A DNA stretch of 17,962 nucleotides from Oscillospiraceae bacterium (GTDB lineage: Bacteria > Bacillota_A > Clostridia > Oscillospirales > Oscillospiraceae): positions 1-17,962 of the forward strand of contig JAFTBL010000185.1 in the NCBI GenBank assembly GCA_017455225.1, written 5' to 3'. The notes beneath the pieces are model-generated. The model was given only the letters and a program-made list of their open reading frames with translations, was not told where the DNA came from and ran no database searches. Position 1 is the first letter of the stretch. Each line of letters starts with the position of its first letter. Shown piece by piece: positions 8,536 through 15,752 of this stretch. A program made the position numbers and the translations under genes.

Positions 8536-9530
8536 TGCTGTTCACCTCGCACGATGTTGTCCTTGGGCCTTGCGGGCATCTTCTCGTTGTAGATCTGCTC
8601 TCTGGCGTAGCCGAAGCGCCACGCGTCGTTCAGCAGTCCGTAATAATCCTCCCAATCCGTCAGGATCCAGCTGGCAGTCATGAAGCCGCGCAGACTGTCC
8701 GGCTTCACGTTCTCCTTGCAATAGCGCATGGTCTGACGGGAATTACTTCTGTAATTAAAGGTAGAGCTGGTGGGGATCTGCTCGTACCCCCACTCGCCCA
8801 GCTTGCGGTACAGCTCGATCCGGTCCTTGTATTCCGGGCTGTACATATTGTGATAGAACCAGTTGGAGATCAGCACCTCCTTGGGGATATGGGTGCGGAA
8901 ATAGTCCTCGCCGCCAAAATTCTGGATGCAGCGGCTGTCGATCCACATCCACGGGCGAACGCCCTTGTCAAGGCAGACCTTGAACAGCATGTTGGCGTCC
9001 TCGATCTGCTTGTAGGGTGCGCGGATGGTGGCGATGGGGAAATCCTGCTGCTTGTTGTACCGCTCCTCGTCCAGTCCCAGGTGGAAGAACTCCGGCGTAT
9101 CGAACAGGTCGATGACCTCCTCGATCAACTCCCGGCAGACGCGGTAATAGGTCTGCGTGCCCACCATGAGGGCATACTCCCCCATCCACGCGTTATGGCA
9201 GCTGCTGAAATTCAGCTTGGGGATGGGCGTAAGACCGATGCTGCGCAGGCGGGCAAGCTCTGCGCGCGTTTCGTCCTTCGTCCACGCGCCGGGCACCGCC
9301 AGCTCCGGATGGGAGTCCAGACGGATCGCCTCGCCGATGTCGATGAGCAGTGTGTTGAAGCCGCACCCCGGCAGGAAGTCCGTCACCTTGCGCCATACCT
9401 CGCGATCGGTGGCCATGTAGTTCTTATACCGGTCCTCTTCCTCCACGAAATACGGGCGCCTCTCCCCGGGCCGGCCCCACATGTTGCAGCCCAGCTGGAT
9501 CATATACGTCCACATCATATCTCTTTTCAT
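8532..9530 (-). CDS. GH20-like TIM-barrel glycoside hydrolase family protein
   Basis: This 332-residue protein has no signal peptide and should be cytoplasmic. The key motif is FHLGLDEE (about residues 149-156), which matches the H-x-G-x-D-E signature of family 20 hexosaminidases, where D and E carry substrate-assisted catalysis. Upstream segments GFNTLLIDIGE (57-67) and LTPIPKLNF (100-108) look like successive barrel strands, and W195, W197 and D198 (PWMWID) and later ISNWFYHN also fit a sugar-binding TIM barrel. It is shorter than typical GH20 enzymes and lacks the usual extra N-terminal domain. The ATG has AAGGGGGA about 8 bases upstream. It follows the permease gene by 20 bases and overlaps the MBL-fold gene by 4. 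Likely role: intracellular cleavage of an imported amino-sugar-containing or related glycoside. Family assignment is by motif, so substrate is open. Confidence 0.75.
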   Translation of the reverse strand: MKRDMMWTYMIQLGCNMWGRPGERRPYFVEEEDRYKNYMATDREVWRKVTDFLPGCGFNTLLIDIGEAIRLDSHPELAVPGAWTKDETRAELARLRSIGLTPIPKLNFSSCHNAWMGEYALMVGTQTYYRVCRELIEEVIDLFDTPEFFHLGLDEERYNKQQDFPIATIRAPYKQIEDANMLFKVCLDKGVRPWMWIDSRCIQNFGGEDYFRTHIPKEVLISNWFYHNMYSPEYKDRIELYRKLGEWGYEQIPTSSTFNYRSNSRQTMRYCKENVKPDSLRGFMTASWILTDWEDYYGLLNDAWRFGYAREQIYNEKMPARPKDNIVRGEQQ

Positions 9531-9550
9531 CGCACCGTCCCCCTTTTCGA

Positions 9551-10456
9551 TCAGCCCTTGATGGAGCCGATCATCATGCCCTTTTCAAAATACTTCTTGA
9601 TAAACGGATAAACCAGCAGCATGGGAATACATCCCACCACGATGATGGAATACTTCATCACGTCGTTGATAGACGCCATCCTAGCCGCCAGCTCCGGGTC
9701 GCTCAAAGAGGACGCGTCCACCTGGGTGGAGTCCAGCACCTCCCGCAGCACCAGCTGCAGCGGCTTGAGCTCCCGCTTGCGCAGATAGATCATGGGGCTC
9801 ATGTAGGCGTTCCACGTGGCGACGATGTAGTTCAGCGTCTGCACGGCGATGATGGGCTTTGCCAGCGGGATGGCGATCCTCAGGAAATAGCCCGTATCCG
9901 AAATGCCGTCCACCTTGGCCGCCTCCATCAGCTCCTCGGGAATGGAGCTTTGGAAATACGTGCGCACGATGACCACGTTGCTGATGCCGAAGCTGGCCAT
10001 GAGAATGAAGCCCAGCCGGGAATTCACCATGCCGAAATACGCATACTGCATATAGGTGGGGATCAGTCCGCCGCCGAACCACATGGTGATGGCAAAAAGC
10101 AGGGTCACCGCTTTTCTGGGGTAGAAATCCTTCCGGGACAGCACGTAGGCGGCGGTCAGCGTGTAAAACATGTTCTGGGCAACGCCGAAGATCACGTAGA
10201 GAAAGCTGTTGCCGAAGCCCGTCCACACGTCCTTGTAGCCGAACACCATTCGATAGCCGTCCAGATTGAAGTCCACCGGCCACAAGATCACACGTCCCGA
10301 AGACAGCGCCGTGCCGGAGGAGAAGGAGGCGGAGACAAGGAAGACCAAGGGGTACAGGATCAGCAGAAGGACCACCGTCGCAAGACAGGTCACCACCGCG
10401 TTAAACGCCTTATCCGACAGCCCGGTGCTGCTTCTTTTCCGCGATAATGCTCTCAT
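9551..10456 (-). CDS. Carbohydrate ABC transporter permease (LplC/YtcP type)
   Basis: This 301-residue integral membrane protein has about six hydrophobic helices, beginning near residues 22-45. The cytoplasmic EAA loop, which docks the ATPase, is visible as EELMEAAKVDGISD followed by AIPLAKP. The C-terminus KYFEKGMMIGSIKG is characteristic of LplC-type permeases of the CUT1-related oligosaccharide importers. The start codon is preceded by GGAAGGAAGCAAGAGG. It follows the LplB-type permease gene by 15 bases and pairs with it to form the channel. No ABC ATPase gene is present in the window; importers of this type commonly use a shared MsmX-like ATPase encoded elsewhere (established for related Firmicutes systems, inferred here). 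Confidence 0.95.
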   Translation of the reverse strand: MRALSRKRSSTGLSDKAFNAVVTCLATVVLLLILYPLVFLVSASFSSGTALSSGRVILWPVDFNLDGYRMVFGYKDVWTGFGNSFLYVIFGVAQNMFYTLTAAYVLSRKDFYPRKAVTLLFAITMWFGGGLIPTYMQYAYFGMVNSRLGFILMASFGISNVVIVRTYFQSSIPEELMEAAKVDGISDTGYFLRIAIPLAKPIIAVQTLNYIVATWNAYMSPMIYLRKRELKPLQLVLREVLDSTQVDASSLSDPELAARMASINDVMKYSIIVVGCIPMLLVYPFIKKYFEKGMMIGSIKG

Positions 10457-10471
10457 CCTCTTGCTTCCTTC

Positions 10472-11419
10472 CTAAAAATACGAAACTTCGCCGTCTGTGA
10501 GCTTGCTGCAGATGTGGTTGGCGATCAGCATCAGGATCACGTTGATGATGGTGTTGAACAGCGAGACCGCCGTGCCGTAGGAGTAGTTGTAGATGCTGCT
10601 CAGGCCCTGCTTGTACACCCAGGTGGAGATCACCTCCGAGGTGCTCAGGTTCAGCTTGGACTGCAGCAGGTAGCACTTGTCAAAGCTGGCGCCCACCAGC
10701 GTGCCGATACGCAGGATCAGCATGATGGCCACCGTGGGCATGATGGCGGGCAGATCCACGTAGAACACACGCTTGAACCGGGACGCGCCGTCCAGCTTGG
10801 CCGCCTCGTGCAGCTCCGGCGACACCGCCGCCAGCGCGGAGGTGTAGAGGATGGAGCCCCATCCGATCTCCTGCCACGCGCCGGACCACACGTAGATGTG
10901 GCGGAAGGAGGACGCCAGCGCCCGGATATCCTGTGGGAAGCCTTCGCCGCCCAATAATCGATATCCCGTGCCGTACAGACCGCTGACCGGGCTGAGGATC
11001 ATCTGGATGATACCCACCAGCACCGCCACCGAGATGAAGTGAGGCACGTAGATCACGTTCTGCACCATCCCGCGGTAGCGCTTGGAGGTCATGCAGTTGA
11101 GCGCCAGCGCCATGATGATGGGCAGCGGGAAGGTCAAAAGACTGTACAGGGATACCGCGATGGTGTTGAGAAAGATCTGCTGGAACTTCGGATCCGTGAT
11201 GAATTCCACGAAGTACTTCAGCCCCACCCATTCGCTGCCCCAGATGCCGTCCTTCGGCCGATACTGCCGGAACGCGATCTGCAGGCCGTACATGGGGCCG
11301 TAGCGGTGGAACAGTATGTTCAGCACCGGGAGCAGGATCAGCAGATACAACTGCCAGTGCTTTCTGATGTTTCTCCTGAGCAAGCCCGCCCGGGAGAGCT
11401 GATTCGGCCTTCCTGTCAT
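10472..11419 (-). CDS. Carbohydrate ABC transporter permease (LplB/YteP type)
   Basis: This integral membrane protein is the partner of the downstream LplC-type permease. It shows the LplB hallmarks: a first helix after KHWQLYLLILLPV, then FHRYGPMYGLQIAF near the N-terminus, and the EAA loop ELHEAAKLDGASR followed by VDLPAIMPT. The ATG at 11419 gives 315 residues. A GTG five codons upstream (11434) would give 320, but has only a weak A-rich site before it. GAGGTG lies about 13 bases before the ATG, longer than usual, so the start is uncertain. It is 45 bases from the end of the binding-protein gene. Substrate class: an oligosaccharide or glycoside, by family. Confidence 0.92.
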   Translation of the reverse strand: MTGRPNQLSRAGLLRRNIRKHWQLYLLILLPVLNILFHRYGPMYGLQIAFRQYRPKDGIWGSEWVGLKYFVEFITDPKFQQIFLNTIAVSLYSLLTFPLPIIMALALNCMTSKRYRGMVQNVIYVPHFISVAVLVGIIQMILSPVSGLYGTGYRLLGGEGFPQDIRALASSFRHIYVWSGAWQEIGWGSILYTSALAAVSPELHEAAKLDGASRFKRVFYVDLPAIMPTVAIMLILRIGTLVGASFDKCYLLQSKLNLSTSEVISTWVYKQGLSSIYNYSYGTAVSLFNTIINVILMLIANHICSKLTDGEVSYF

Positions 11420-11464
11420 GATGGTTCCGCTCACCTCGGCTTTTCTTCGTTGCTTGGTTGCCTG

Positions 11465-13087
11465 TTACTGATTCTTGTACTGTCTGTCATACACGGTCTG
11501 GGCAATGTCCAGGATCCGGCTCTGCCCGTACTGCTCCAGCTTGGAAAGGTACTCGTTCCAGTCACTGTCGCTGTTGGGATCCAGCACGCCGGTGCAAAAC
11601 AGCGTTCTGGCCTCGGAGAGATAGCTGGACCAGGCCGTGTTGTCCAGACGCTGCAGCTCCTCGTCGGTATAGCGCAGGCTGCGGCAAAGCTCCGCAGGCT
11701 GCTTCCACGTCTGCATCTCCACGAACCACTGCTCGAACATTCTGGCCGTGTAGCCCGCCAGCGTGTCCTTTTCCGCCTGAGAAATGCACTCGGCGTTCTC
11801 CAGCCGCTGGATGGTGGGCCCGAAGGTGCCCCAGGTGCTGTTGCCCTTGAAGAAGGCGAACTCGTTGACGACCTTAATCTCGGAGTCCGTGCCGAAGATG
11901 GTGCGGCCTTCCGTCCGCTCCCAGTCCACGCCGGGCTCGCCGTGACGGGCGCGGCGGACCGTTTCATCCAGATACCACGCATCCAGGAACTTCATGGCCA
12001 GCTCCAGATCCTCGCAATCGCGGGAGATGAAGGCGCCGAAGCCCAGATCGTTGGCGTTCAGCACGCCGTAGCCGCCGGCGCCCGTGGCGTCAGCCAGAGG
12101 GGACAGGGGCTCGTACTGATTGAGGATCGTGCAGTCTGCCGCAAGGCAGGTCTCCGGGTGTCCGCACCAAACGCCCACCCGGGCCACCTGATCGCTGGGG
12201 GAAAGCAGCGCCTTGGCGTCCGTGCGGTTGATGGTGAAGCTCATGTTGCTCAGCAAATTCTCCGCCACCAGCTTGTTGACGAACTTCAGGCCCTCGCGGT
12301 ACTCGTCCGTGGTCTCCGACACGTACAGCGTGCCGTCCTTCACGTTGAACTGCTCCTTCTTGTTGCAGTACACGAAGGCGTTGATCACGTACATGGCGAT
12401 GTCCTGATCCATGGCGGACAGCATGGGGATCTCATCCGCCTCGCCGTTGCCGTTGGGATCCTGGGTGGCAAAGGCCTTCAGCACGGTGTAAAGCTCATCC
12501 ACCGTCGTGGGCTCCTGCAGCCCCAGCTTATCCAGCCACTGGCGGTTGATCATCATCTTGTTCTGCATCAGCTCGGGCGTGTCGCAGGAGCCGAAGTTGG
12601 GCATGGCGTAGATGCCGCCGTCCGCAGTGCTGACCATGGCGGTGTTGATGCGCCACTGATCCTCCTCGTTCAGCATGGCCATCTGCGCCTTGAAGTTCTG
12701 GCCGTACTGCTCGATCAGATCCGTCAGATCCACGATGTACCCGTCCTGCCCGTACATGTTGATCGTGCTGTGGTTCATGCCGCTGAAGTTCACGAAAACG
12801 TCCGGCAGCTCCTCATCGCTGGAGCACATCAGCGCAAACTGCTGGGTGTACTGCCCGGCGGTGGAGGCAAACGGGACGATCTCCAGTTCAGCCCCGATCA
12901 CTTCCTCCAGATATCTGGTGAGGGCGTTGTCGTCGTAGTCGGTGATGCTGGCGTTGAGGGGAATGCCCACCGAAAGCGTCTTTTTCCGGTTGCCGCCTCC
13001 TTCGCCGCTGCCGCCCTGCTGGCCGCAGCCGACTGCCATTCCCAGCACCATGATGGCCGTCAGAAGCAAACAAATCAATCTTTTCAT
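11465..13087 (-). CDS. Extracellular sugar-binding lipoprotein of an ABC importer (LplA type)
   Basis: This 540-residue protein has a lipoprotein signal peptide: MKRL, a hydrophobic stretch, then a lipobox ending MAVGC with the acylated cysteine at residue 21. A glycine/serine-rich tether follows. Length and layout match LplA-type family 1 solute-binding proteins, which are typically 500-560 residues and usually sit directly upstream of LplB and LplC permease genes, as here. The ribosome binding site GAGGAGG, 7 bases upstream, is the strongest in the block and fits the need for excess binding protein. It should capture an oligosaccharide outside the membrane and deliver it to the two permeases. 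The exact ligand cannot be read from sequence. Confidence 0.93.
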   Translation of the reverse strand: MKRLICLLLTAIMVLGMAVGCGQQGGSGEGGGNRKKTLSVGIPLNASITDYDDNALTRYLEEVIGAELEIVPFASTAGQYTQQFALMCSSDEELPDVFVNFSGMNHSTINMYGQDGYIVDLTDLIEQYGQNFKAQMAMLNEEDQWRINTAMVSTADGGIYAMPNFGSCDTPELMQNKMMINRQWLDKLGLQEPTTVDELYTVLKAFATQDPNGNGEADEIPMLSAMDQDIAMYVINAFVYCNKKEQFNVKDGTLYVSETTDEYREGLKFVNKLVAENLLSNMSFTINRTDAKALLSPSDQVARVGVWCGHPETCLAADCTILNQYEPLSPLADATGAGGYGVLNANDLGFGAFISRDCEDLELAMKFLDAWYLDETVRRARHGEPGVDWERTEGRTIFGTDSEIKVVNEFAFFKGNSTWGTFGPTIQRLENAECISQAEKDTLAGYTARMFEQWFVEMQTWKQPAELCRSLRYTDEELQRLDNTAWSSYLSEARTLFCTGVLDPNSDSDWNEYLSKLEQYGQSRILDIAQTVYDRQYKNQ

Positions 13088-13168
13088 TTCACTACCTCCT
13101 CGTCTTTGTGAAAGATGCTCTCCACTTACCTTTTTATATATCCGATTACGGTTTTCCGCGTGATGGCG
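13088..13168 (-). other. 81-base gap before the binding-protein gene, no clear promoter
   Basis: The gap contains an AT-rich patch (TATATAAAAAGG on the minus strand, near 13129-13140) and a small CGG-AAAA-CCG inverted repeat. I could not find a convincing -35 box at proper spacing, nor a terminator. An internal promoter is possible but unsupported; read-through from the esterase gene is the simpler reading. Confidence 0.3.
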
Positions 13169-13846
13169 TTATTTCAGCAGATCCTGCAGCGCGTCCCGGA
13201 AGAATTTCGCGTACAGATCGTAGCCCTTCTGGTTATAATGTACCTTGTCCTCGATGAAAACGTCCTCCCGCAGGTTGTCGTACTCCCCTACCCGCTCCGG
13301 ATCCACGAAAAAGAGGGGGCTGCTCCAATGACTCAGCAGCGTGACGTCGTCGTGTCGGCGGCAGTAGTCCGCCAGCAAGGCATTGTATTCCTGCTCCTGC
13401 GCGTGCAGGTTGCTGACGCTCTCTCTGTTCTTGATGCACGGAAAACCGTCGCACACGAAAATGCGGATCCCCGGCATGTCTCTTCTGGCATATTCAAAAA
13501 GCCGGCTCTGCAAAAACAGGATCTCCGCCGGAGAATAGCCCTGATCCCAATCGTTGCCGTGGCACTTGTTCACCAGAACCCTTGGCTTCCACGGACGCAC
13601 CAGACGGTCATAGTAGTAAAGCTGCTCCTCCGCCGTGCTGGTGCCGAAGCCGTGGTTGACCACGGCGACGCTGCCGTCGGCGGCAGCCAAATCCTCCTCC
13701 ATGGGGCGGTTTCCGAAACGGGCGCTCCATCTGGTGAAGCCGCTGTCCCCGTAAAAGAGGATCTTGCCCGTCACGATCTCCTGCGCTTCATAATTCAGCA
13801 CTTCTTTTTCCAGTCTGCGAATGTCCTTCAGTCTTACGTCCAGCAT
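13169..13846 (-). CDS. SGNH/GDSL-type esterase or acylhydrolase
   Basis: This 225-residue protein without a signal peptide contains the SGNH blocks in order. They are block I YGDSG with nucleophile S35, block II around NHGFG (G67), block III HGND with N98, and block V DKVHYN with D200 and H203. These are the catalytic serine, oxyanion-hole glycine and asparagine, and the Asp-His pair of the family. Family members remove acyl groups, often acetyl, from sugars or lipids. In this cytoplasmic, sugar-importer context a deacetylase acting on an imported acylated oligosaccharide is a reasonable inference. The start is supported by GAGGAG 7 bases upstream. It lies 79 bases after the epimerase gene and 81 before the binding-protein gene. 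Confidence 0.88.
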   Translation of the reverse strand: MLDVRLKDIRRLEKEVLNYEAQEIVTGKILFYGDSGFTRWSARFGNRPMEEDLAAADGSVAVVNHGFGTSTAEEQLYYYDRLVRPWKPRVLVNKCHGNDWDQGYSPAEILFLQSRLFEYARRDMPGIRIFVCDGFPCIKNRESVSNLHAQEQEYNALLADYCRRHDDVTLLSHWSSPLFFVDPERVGEYDNLREDVFIEDKVHYNQKGYDLYAKFFRDALQDLLK

Positions 13847-13879
13847 GATTGCTCTCCTCGCTTTTCAGTGATATCGCCG

Positions 13880-13895
13880 GCGCACTGCCGTGCGC
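13880..13895 (-). other. Intergenic hairpin between epimerase and esterase genes
   Basis: A perfect 6-base inverted repeat (GCGCAC/GTGCGC) with a 4-base loop lies in the 79-base gap between the two genes. No T-tract follows on the minus strand, so it is probably not a full terminator. It could be a stability or processing element that sets different expression of the upstream enzymes and the downstream importer genes. Confidence 0.35.
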
Positions 13896-13925
13896 ATCAA
13901 GCCGTATCGGGCCGGAAACAATGTC

Positions 13926-14615
13926 TCAGCCGTTTTCGCCCTCCCGGGTCACGATGCAGCGGCGCAGCCGGGCGGCGGCGTCGGCCAGCCCCATGTGGGG
14001 GTCGAACAGGCTGGAGGAGCCGGCCACGAAAATATCGGCGCCCGCCTCGTGCATTTTCACGGCGTTTTCAAAGCTGACGTTGCCGTCCACCTCGATCTCC
14101 ACGTGCTCATAGCCCCGGCTGTCCAGAAAGGCGCGGGCGGCCCGGATCTTATCCAGCATCTGGGGGATCAGCTTCTGCCCCGCAAAGCCGGGATCCACCG
14201 TCATCAGCAGCAGCGCGTCCATGTCGTCCAGCAGGTTTTCCATGCAGGCGAGGGGCGTGCCCGGGTTGAGGGCCAGCATGGGCTTTCCGCCCAGACGGCG
14301 GATGGTGGCCAGCGCCCGGTGGATATGGGGCGTGGACTCGTAGTGCACGGACACGTAATCCTTTTCATCAAAGGTGAACCACTGCAGCTTGCTCTCCGGA
14401 TCCCGGATCATCAGATGGATGTCCAGCGGGATGCGGGCGCTCTTTTTCAGCAGCCGGCAAAAGTCGGTCCCCAGCGTGTAGTTGGGCACGAAGCAGCCGT
14501 CCATCACGTCCACGTGCAGGTATTCAAGTCCCTGCGCCTCAAAGGTTTTCAGTGCTTCCTCCAGATGCAGGAAATCCACACACATCATGGAGGGTGCGAT
14601 TTTTCCGTCTCTCAT
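13926..14615 (-). CDS. D-allulose-6-phosphate/ribulose-phosphate 3-epimerase family enzyme
   Basis: This 229-residue TIM-barrel epimerase shows the family motifs: APSMMCVDF near residue 8, HVDVMDG with H34 and D36, DIHLM with H67, MTVDPGFAGQ at 139-147, and EIEVDGN with D177. H34, D36, H67 and D177 are the metal ligands, and the two Asp residues are the acid-base pair. The PSMMC-D and MTVDPGFAGQ-IPQMLDK spellings are closer to allulose-6-phosphate 3-epimerase (AlsE) than to housekeeping Rpe, which usually reads SILSADF and VNPGFGGQ. It should invert C3 of a ketose phosphate, giving fructose-6-phosphate if AlsE-like. The ATG is one base after the stop of the dehydrogenase gene, so the two are tightly coupled. 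The substrate remains an inference from motifs. Confidence 0.85.
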   Translation of the reverse strand: MRDGKIAPSMMCVDFLHLEEALKTFEAQGLEYLHVDVMDGCFVPNYTLGTDFCRLLKKSARIPLDIHLMIRDPESKLQWFTFDEKDYVSVHYESTPHIHRALATIRRLGGKPMLALNPGTPLACMENLLDDMDALLLMTVDPGFAGQKLIPQMLDKIRAARAFLDSRGYEHVEIEVDGNVSFENAVKMHEAGADIFVAGSSSLFDPHMGLADAAARLRRCIVTREGENG

Positions 14616-14616
14616 A

Positions 14617-15603
14617 TCACTTGTTCCATTCGATCAGAATTTTATTGGAGAAAACCGCCTTGTCCCGCGCGGTTTCAAAGGCCTGACGGTACTCCTCCGG
14701 CGCAAAGACGTGGGTGATGATCTTTTCCAGCTGCAGCGTGCCGTCGGATATGGCCTGAATGCTGTCCCGCCAGTCGTTCTTCGTCTCGCTGTAGGACGAG
14801 TTCCACGTGCCGCGCACGATCAGCTCCTTGCGCAGGATGTGCCAGTATTCCTCCTGCGAAAGCGTCATAGCCCCCGCGGGGTTGCCCATCAGCACCAGCG
14901 TGGCGCCCGGCGCCACGGCCTGCAGACACCTTGCCAGCGCGGCGGAAACGCCGGTGCCCTCCACGCAGGCGTGAATGGTCTGCGCGTCGTAGGCGTGAAA
15001 GCCCATGGATTCCGCGAACTCGATCTTCCGCGGATCGATATCAAAGTAGTACACCCCGGCGGCGCCCTTGGCCATGCACCACTGTCCCACGATCAGCCCG
15101 ATGGGGCCGGCGCCGGAGATCAGCACGTTCTTGCCCGTGATGTCGCCCAGATTGCCCACGGCGTGATGGGCCACGGACACCGGCTCGCACAGCGCGCCCA
15201 GCTTCAGCGGCACCTTTTCCGGCAGCGGGATCACGTTCCACCGCTTCACGGCAATGTACTCGGCCATACCGCCGTTGCGGCGGGAGCCGTAATAATCGTA
15301 ATGCTCGCAGGCCTCGTACCTCTGCTGCCGGCAGGACGGGCAGGAAAAGCACGGAAGCAGCGGATACACAGCCACGTTCCGCCCGGTCCATTCCCCGCGG
15401 CGATCCTCCGCCACCACGCCGGAGAATTCATGTCCGATCACCAGAGGAAACCGGTGCGTCCCCTTGACGAATACCCGCGGCACGTCGCTGCCGCAGATCC
15501 CGCAGTAGCGAATCTTTACAAGCACCTCGTCGTCTTCACACACGGGCGTTTCGATGCTCTCATAGCGAAGATCGCCGATTGCATGCAGATTCAAGCATTT
15601 CAT
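14617..15603 (-). CDS. Zinc-dependent polyol(-phosphate) dehydrogenase, galactitol-1-phosphate 5-dehydrogenase-like
   Basis: This 328-residue medium-chain dehydrogenase carries the catalytic zinc site (C37, H58, E59 in CGICGSD and GHEF) and the four structural zinc cysteines C85, C88, C91 and C99. Its Rossmann motif is GAGPIG at 164-169, with acidic D188 or D190, suggesting NAD. The segments CGSD-PR-F, LLPCF-CP-C and YGSRR-GG-AEYI-VKR, plus ILRKEL-V-G-W late in the chain, match galactitol-1-phosphate dehydrogenase (GatD) better than generic alcohol dehydrogenases. It is somewhat shorter than usual; the loss appears to be in the segment after the Rossmann beta strands (about residues 203-215). 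The ATG follows GGGGGAAG about 8 bases upstream. It is the first gene of the minus-strand block, beside the divergent DeoR gene. An alternative is a dehydrogenase of an unphosphorylated polyol. Confidence 0.85.
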   Translation of the reverse strand: MKCLNLHAIGDLRYESIETPVCEDDEVLVKIRYCGICGSDVPRVFVKGTHRFPLVIGHEFSGVVAEDRRGEWTGRNVAVYPLLPCFSCPSCRQQRYEACEHYDYYGSRRNGGMAEYIAVKRWNVIPLPEKVPLKLGALCEPVSVAHHAVGNLGDITGKNVLISGAGPIGLIVGQWCMAKGAAGVYYFDIDPRKIEFAESMGFHAYDAQTIHACVEGTGVSAALARCLQAVAPGATLVLMGNPAGAMTLSQEEYWHILRKELIVRGTWNSSYSETKNDWRDSIQAISDGTLQLEKIITHVFAPEEYRQAFETARDKAVFSNKILIEWNK

Positions 15604-15631
15604 GCAATGCTTCCCCCTACTCCACTCTTTC

Positions 15632-15639
15632 TTGTTTGT
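15632..15639 (-). promoter_or_regulatory. Inverted copy of the AAAC box near the leftward promoter
   Basis: On the minus strand this reads ACAAACAA, identical to the first eight bases of the plus-strand box that starts at 15692. It lies just downstream of the possible leftward -10, a position where a repressor would block transcription of the catabolic operon. Confidence 0.35.
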
Positions 15640-15664
15640 ATATTATTATAAAAAAGCCCCTCAA
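15637..15664 (-). promoter_or_regulatory. Possible promoter for the minus-strand catabolic operon
   Basis: A perfect TATAAT lies at 15650-15645 on the minus strand, about 40 bases before the dehydrogenase start codon, but no good -35 box sits 16-18 bases upstream of it. An alternative pairing is TTGAGG (15664-15659) with TATACA (15642-15637) at a 16-base spacer, each matching four of six consensus bases. The operon needs a promoter here; the exact one is uncertain. Confidence 0.45.
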
Positions 15665-15693
15665 AAAAAGAAAGTATTTGCGGCACTATTGAC

Positions 15694-15702
15694 AAACAAT
15701 CA
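15694..15702 (+). promoter_or_regulatory. Candidate operator box 1 (AAACAATCA)
   Basis: This box begins on the last base of the -35 and runs into the spacer, and matches box 2 at 15726-15734 in eight of nine bases. The copies are 32 bases apart, close to three helical turns, so one regulator could bind both on the same face. DeoR-family repressors often bind repeated short boxes; that this regulator binds here is inferred. Confidence 0.45.
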
Positions 15703-15716
15703 TGCAAACGGTATAA
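15703..15716 (+). promoter_or_regulatory. cre-like site overlapping the -10 box
   Basis: TGCAAACGGTATAA matches nine of the eleven defined positions of the CcpA cre consensus (TGWAANCGNTNWCA). Its location over the -10 box would suit carbon catabolite repression. It may instead be part of the DeoR-family operator set, since it shares the AAACG core. Confidence 0.35.
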
Positions 15717-15722
15717 TTTGAG

Positions 15723-15736
15723 CATAAACGATCACA
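15723..15736 (+). promoter_or_regulatory. cre-like site / operator box 2 at the transcript start
   Basis: CATAAACGATCACA matches nine of eleven defined cre positions and contains box 2 (AAACGATCA, 15726-15734). It sits at the predicted transcription start, 20 bases after the first cre-like site. Whether CcpA, the DeoR-type protein, or both bind here cannot be told from sequence. Confidence 0.4.
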
Positions 15737-15752
15737 AATGAGAGGTGGTTGC

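Larger units (their letters stand above)
15689..15717 (+). promoter_or_regulatory. Perfect sigma-A promoter for the DeoR-family gene
   Basis: TTGACA at 15689-15694 and TATAAT at 15712-15717 are separated by exactly 17 bases, a full consensus match. Transcription should start near 15724, about 29 bases before the chosen ATG. Such a strong promoter normally needs repression, in keeping with the box sequences overlapping it. Confidence 0.9.
15604..15752. promoter_or_regulatory. Divergent regulatory region between catabolic operon and DeoR gene
   Basis: This 149-base AT-rich region separates the minus-strand block from the plus-strand regulator. It holds a perfect rightward promoter, a possible leftward -10 box, repeated AAAC boxes and two cre-like sequences, each listed separately. 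This layout is typical of a repressor that controls both its own gene and a divergent catabolic operon. Confidence 0.75.

Noticed and set aside
11039..13111. A 690-codon plus-strand open frame opposite the binding-protein and permease genes
   Set aside because: The minus strand encodes clear LplA/LplB-type proteins with a lipobox and EAA loop; the plus-strand frame has no recognisable domain and spans two real genes.
13880..13895. Intergenic hairpin as an intrinsic terminator splitting the operon
   Set aside because: The stem is only six bases and no T-tract follows; the next gene is closely spaced with a good ribosome binding site, so transcription probably continues.
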